37,058 nt of DNA from Puniceicoccales bacterium (GTDB lineage: Bacteria; Verrucomicrobiota; Verrucomicrobiia; Opitutales; JAIRLM01). A program made the position numbers and the translations under genes. Location: contig JAITOA010000014.1 in the NCBI GenBank assembly GCA_031290195.1, positions 1 through 37,058 on the forward strand. Direction: 5' to 3'. Below, one piece after another: positions 33,843 through 37,058 of the stretch (positions are counted from its first letter, which is position 1; each line of letters opens with the position of its first letter). A model generated the notes under the pieces. The model was given only the letters and a program-made list of their open reading frames with translations. It was not told where the DNA came from and did not search any database.

Positions 33843-35522
33843 TCATTCGAGGAGCTCCCTTCTCACCAATCCCCCCAATCCTGCGAGGGGATTTTCAGGG
33901 TCGTATGTGGTTTGATGGGCAAGGGTCCTTTGGACCTCCCGGTTATAGGCTGCTGAATCTGTGCGCTTCAATTTAGCCATGTGAGAATTATAGTGACTTC
34001 TTGAGGTAACTATGATTCCATCTAAAAATCTCAAGCCCATTCGAAAATTCGCACTCCCATCGCGGGATGGCACCCAACAAAATGGGCAACTTCTATCGCC
34101 CAAGTCCATGTCGAGTTCCCTCTTAAATTGGACATTCAACCAATTCTTTACGGGCTGACTTATTTCCCGCAATGAAAGTGGAGCACAGGATTGCCAGTCT
34201 TCTAGGTGAAAAGTTTTGCCCCATGTAAATTCTCCCTTTGCGATGGCAAATTGCGGAAGAAGCGACAGAAATATTTCTTGCTTTTCGACTTGGCTGATTT
34301 TCCCACACATTCTTTCAAAAAATGGTTTAATTGTTTGTTCTAAAGAGATATCATCTCTTCTCTTATTTGAAAGAATGATAAAAAAGGAAAATAGGGACAT
34401 ATTTGAGCCAAATTCAAGATTAGTGAAGCAGGCGCGTGTAATTTCATCGGGAAGGCTATACAGCAAATCAAGGAGGCTGTCTACGGGTGGATTTTCGCCG
34501 TTCGTACGGGTAATGCAATAGGTGATGGGTGAATAACTCCTTCCGAAGCGACAGTTCAGCATCACTTTTCCCAGGAGATCTGTGGGTATGTTTTTTAAAA
34601 AAGCGCTGGCCATGCACGCGGATTGTGCTCCGCTGTGACTGGCACCATCGGACATTTCAAAAAGGTCGTCGATAAGCGCCATCGTTGTCGCATAGGCGAG
34701 CTCTTCTGCCTGTTCTTTAATTTCCCTACTATTTGAACTGTAAAGATTCGAAATTAATGCCGCGAAACAGCAGGCAACCTGTTCCTGTTTTTCGAAGGAA
34801 ACTTGCTGGCTTTTTTCCCGTGCATCTTTCTTCATCCCTTCCGAAATGAGACTGCCAAAAACGGTAACCAGGGCAGCATCGCCTTTACTACTCTTGCCAT
34901 TATTACTCAAAAATTTATTTGTTTCCCCTAATAGGCGATCGATCTTGCGGTCAATCCATCTATTGCAAAGTCCCCTCACACCGGCTACGACAATGGAAAA
35001 GAATTGGTTTATGATACTTGGAAGATGGTCACTTTCCTGGTTGACTTTTCCCTTTGCCATTTTCCCAAGCCGTTCGGCGCAGCGCCCGGCAATTCTTTTC
35101 ATATTTGAAGTAATTCGCAAACTAATTTCACCGCCATTGCCATCGTCGATGGTGCCATGGTCTCCGGTGGCATTGGCGATGACACGGAAGTTATTTAGCA
35201 TGCATTGGACTGCCGGATTGTCACCGATTTCCCCCATTTCATTTTCATCGGTGACGGTTTCAAATTGACTGGAAGCTAGGATGGCCTGGGTCCCCGCCAG
35301 CAGGACGGATGCCATCGGGTTGTTTGCCATTTCATGGATAGAAAGTTCACGTCTTTCTGGTGCAGAAGATGTTATCTTCTCGCTCGTTTCCGTCACCCCA
35401 TCCTTTCTGGTGGGGGTGGGACTCTGACCGGCATCGGAAGTGCGAGCACGGGCATTAAGATCGGAGATCATGCATGGTATTTTAGGAACCGCGGGCGGCA
35501 TTTCAATTAAATTTTTTACCAC
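33843..35522 (-). CDS. Large unknown protein, tandem copy 1
   Basis: The 559-residue protein is one of two tandem copies, the second being 35579 to the right edge. Landmarks shared by both: NPAVQCML, GGEISLRITSNMKRIAGRCA, SIINQFFSIVVAG, a CxxC motif (DRSCPFCWV), and the C-terminal TTYDPENPLAGLG. It is mainly helical, with a Ser/Thr/Pro-rich N-terminal leader of ~75 residues. I do not recognise a family. The start is a GTG at 35522; the ATG seven codons later is an alternative. It is AT-richer than the neighbouring atp genes and converges with atpC, with 59 bp between the stops. Confidence 0.65.
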   Translation of the reverse strand: MVKNLIEMPPAVPKIPCMISDLNARARTSDAGQSPTPTRKDGVTETSEKITSSAPERRELSIHEMANNPMASVLLAGTQAILASSQFETVTDENEMGEIGDNPAVQCMLNNFRVIANATGDHGTIDDGNGGEISLRITSNMKRIAGRCAERLGKMAKGKVNQESDHLPSIINQFFSIVVAGVRGLCNRWIDRKIDRLLGETNKFLSNNGKSSKGDAALVTVFGSLISEGMKKDAREKSQQVSFEKQEQVACCFAALISNLYSSNSREIKEQAEELAYATTMALIDDLFEMSDGASHSGAQSACMASAFLKNIPTDLLGKVMLNCRFGRSYSPITYCITRTNGENPPVDSLLDLLYSLPDEITRACFTNLEFGSNMSLFSFFIILSNKRRDDISLEQTIKPFFERMCGKISQVEKQEIFLSLLPQFAIAKGEFTWGKTFHLEDWQSCAPLSLREISQPVKNWLNVQFKRELDMDLGDRSCPFCWVPSRDGSANFRMGLRFLDGIIVTSRSHYNSHMAKLKRTDSAAYNREVQRTLAHQTTYDPENPLAGLGGLVRRELLE

Positions 35523-35545
35523 CTGACGCCATATAACCCGGGCAA

Positions 35546-35599
35546 GTTAGTTTTTTTTCCATAAATACTTGCTAGCGCTTAGGTTTCTCTGTAGTCGAG
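35546..35599. repeat. Dispersed 3'-end repeat, copy 2
   Basis: This is the match to 37-93, in the same orientation. It overlaps the last codons of the truncated gene at 35579 in a different reading frame from copy 1. The repeat is therefore kept as DNA at gene ends rather than as a protein domain. Confidence 0.65.
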
Positions 35600-37058
35600 G
35601 AATAAATCGGGGTGGAGCAATACACCCAATCCTGCGAGGGGATTTTCAGGGTCGTATGTGGTTTTATTGGCACGGGTCCTTTGGACTTCATTTGCATAGG
35701 CTGCTGAATCTGTGCGCTTCAATTCAGACATGTGAGAGTTATATTGGCTTCTTGAGGTAGCTACGGTTCCATCTAAAAATTTCAATCCTATCCGAAAATT
35801 CCCCTTCCTGCCGGCATCTTGAACCCAACAAAACGAACAGTTTCTATCCCCTTCAAGGTCCCTGTCGAGTTCCCTCTTAAATTGGTCATTTAACCAATCC
35901 TTTACGGACTCATTCACCGTCCACGATGAAAGTGGAGCACAGGCATCGTAGCCTTTTAGGTAAAAAATTCCACCGTATGTAAATTCTCCCTTTGCGATGG
36001 CAAATTGGGGAAGAAGCGACAGGAGTATTTCTTTCTTTTCCTTTGGGTTGATTTTCCCACACATTTTTTCAAAAAATGGTTTAACGGTTTGTTCTAAAGT
36101 GACATCACTTCTTCCCGCGTTTGACAAAATAAGCAATAGTGAAAACAGTGAAACATTTGAGCCAAATTCAAGATTGGTACAGCAGTTGTGTATAACTTCA
36201 TCGGGAAGGCTGTGCAGTAAAGTAAGGAGGCTGTCTACGGATGGATTTTTGCCGTTCGTATTGGCAATGCACCAGGTGACGGGTGAATAACTCCTTCCAA
36301 AGCGACAGTTCAACATCAGTTTTCCCAGGAGATCGATGGGTATGTTTTTTAAAAAAGCGCCGGTCATGCACGCGGATTGTGCTCTATGGTGATTGGCATC
36401 GGCGGACAGGTCAAAAAGGTCCCCGATAAGCGCCGCCGTTGTCGCATAGGCGAGCTGTTCTGCCTGTTCTTTAATTTCCCTACTATTTGAGTTGTAAAGA
36501 TTCGAAATTAATGCCGCGAAACAGCAGGAAACCTGTTCCTGTTTTTCGAAGGGAACTTGCTGGCTTTTTTCCCGTGCATCTTTTTTCATCCCTTCCGAAA
36601 TGAGACTGCCAAAAACGGTAACCATGGCAGCATCGCCTTTACTACTCTTGCCGTGATTATTCAAAAATTTATTTGTTTCCCCTAATAGGCGGTCGATCTT
36701 GCGGTCGATCCATCTATTGTAAAGTCCCTTCACGCCGGCTACGACAATGGAAAAAAATTGGTTTATGATACTTGGAAGATGGTCACTTTCCTCGTTGACT
36801 TTTCCCTTTGCCATTTTCCCAAGCCGTTCGGCGCAGCGCCCGGCAATTCTCTTCATATTTGAAGTAATTCGCAAACTAATTTCACCGCCATTGCCATCGT
36901 CGATGGCGACACGGTCACTGGGGGCATTGGCGATGGCACGGAAGTTATCGAGCATGCATTGGACTGCCGGATTGTCGCCGATTTCCCCCATTCCATTTTC
37001 ATCGGTGACGGTTCCAAATTGACTGGAATCTAGGACGACCTGGGTCCCCGCCAGCAGG
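35579..37058 (-). CDS. Large unknown protein, tandem copy 2 (partial)
   Basis: This is the second copy of the gene at 33843-35522, reading in from beyond the right edge. The frame continues to the last base (LAGTQ...DSSQFGTVTDEN precedes MGEIGDNP), so the 5' end is missing. The 492 residues present align with copy 1 from its residue ~78 onward. The CxxC (DRNCSFCWV) and TTYDPENPLAGLG motifs are kept. The C-terminus differs (HPDLFLDYRET) because it runs into the dispersed 3'-end repeat. Confidence 0.65.
   Translation of the reverse strand, partial: LLAGTQVVLDSSQFGTVTDENGMGEIGDNPAVQCMLDNFRAIANAPSDRVAIDDGNGGEISLRITSNMKRIAGRCAERLGKMAKGKVNEESDHLPSIINQFFSIVVAGVKGLYNRWIDRKIDRLLGETNKFLNNHGKSSKGDAAMVTVFGSLISEGMKKDAREKSQQVPFEKQEQVSCCFAALISNLYNSNSREIKEQAEQLAYATTAALIGDLFDLSADANHHRAQSACMTGAFLKNIPIDLLGKLMLNCRFGRSYSPVTWCIANTNGKNPSVDSLLTLLHSLPDEVIHNCCTNLEFGSNVSLFSLLLILSNAGRSDVTLEQTVKPFFEKMCGKINPKEKKEILLSLLPQFAIAKGEFTYGGIFYLKGYDACAPLSSWTVNESVKDWLNDQFKRELDRDLEGDRNCSFCWVQDAGRKGNFRIGLKFLDGTVATSRSQYNSHMSELKRTDSAAYANEVQRTRANKTTYDPENPLAGLGVLLHPDLFLDYRET

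Overview
The window looks like bacterial chromosome. Conserved housekeeping genes (dnaN, dCMP deaminase, prmC, rpsT, atpD-atpC) are GC-rich and recognisable. They sit as islands among AT-richer, duplicated genes of unknown function and one block of phage structural genes. The gene content and the many large duplicated helical, coiled-coil and small membrane proteins would suit a host-associated bacterium of the Planctomycetes-Verrucomicrobia-Chlamydiae type, perhaps an opitute-like symbiont. This placement is inference; there is no rRNA in the window to confirm it.

Layout: (1) 38-4525: an unknown protein ending in a dispersed repeat, a 553-residue unknown protein, and two members of a coiled-coil family, one broken by a frameshift. 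(2) 4530-7830, minus strand: dnaN, a membrane protein, and a putative PI3K/actin-fragmin-kinase-like kinase in one apparent operon. (3) 7847-12617: a head-to-tail duplication of about 2.4 kb. Each unit has a conserved non-coding leader, a 650-670 residue protein with a papain-like Gln...Cys/His/Asn pattern, and a terminator-like tail. (4) 12696-14656: a small unknown protein, then dCMP deaminase and prmC on the minus strand. (5) 14758-24171: a Mu-like structural cassette (portal, protease I, decoration protein, capsid, connectors, tail fibre, hub-like protein) with its own promoter. I see no terminase, tape measure, tail tube, sheath, lysis or integration genes. (6) 24375-26285: rpsT and a 513-residue helical unknown. 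(7) 26336-30526: a cluster of small membrane and coiled-coil proteins built from duplicated units: two Inc-like hydrophobic proteins, two more coiled-coil family members and two glycine-zipper proteins. (8) 30901-33783: an adenylate-kinase-like protein with a probable signal peptide, then atpD-atpC standing apart from the rest of the ATP synthase genes. (9) 33843-37058, minus strand: two tandem copies of a ~560-residue unknown protein, the second running off the right edge.

The core genes cover replication, nucleotide supply, translation termination and energy. The accessory genes form several paralogous families that expand by local duplication and decay by frameshift. That pattern fits secreted or membrane-acting effector repertoires, but no secretion machinery is visible, so a host-interaction role is a hypothesis. 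No tRNA, rRNA, CRISPR array or canonical insertion sequence was found.
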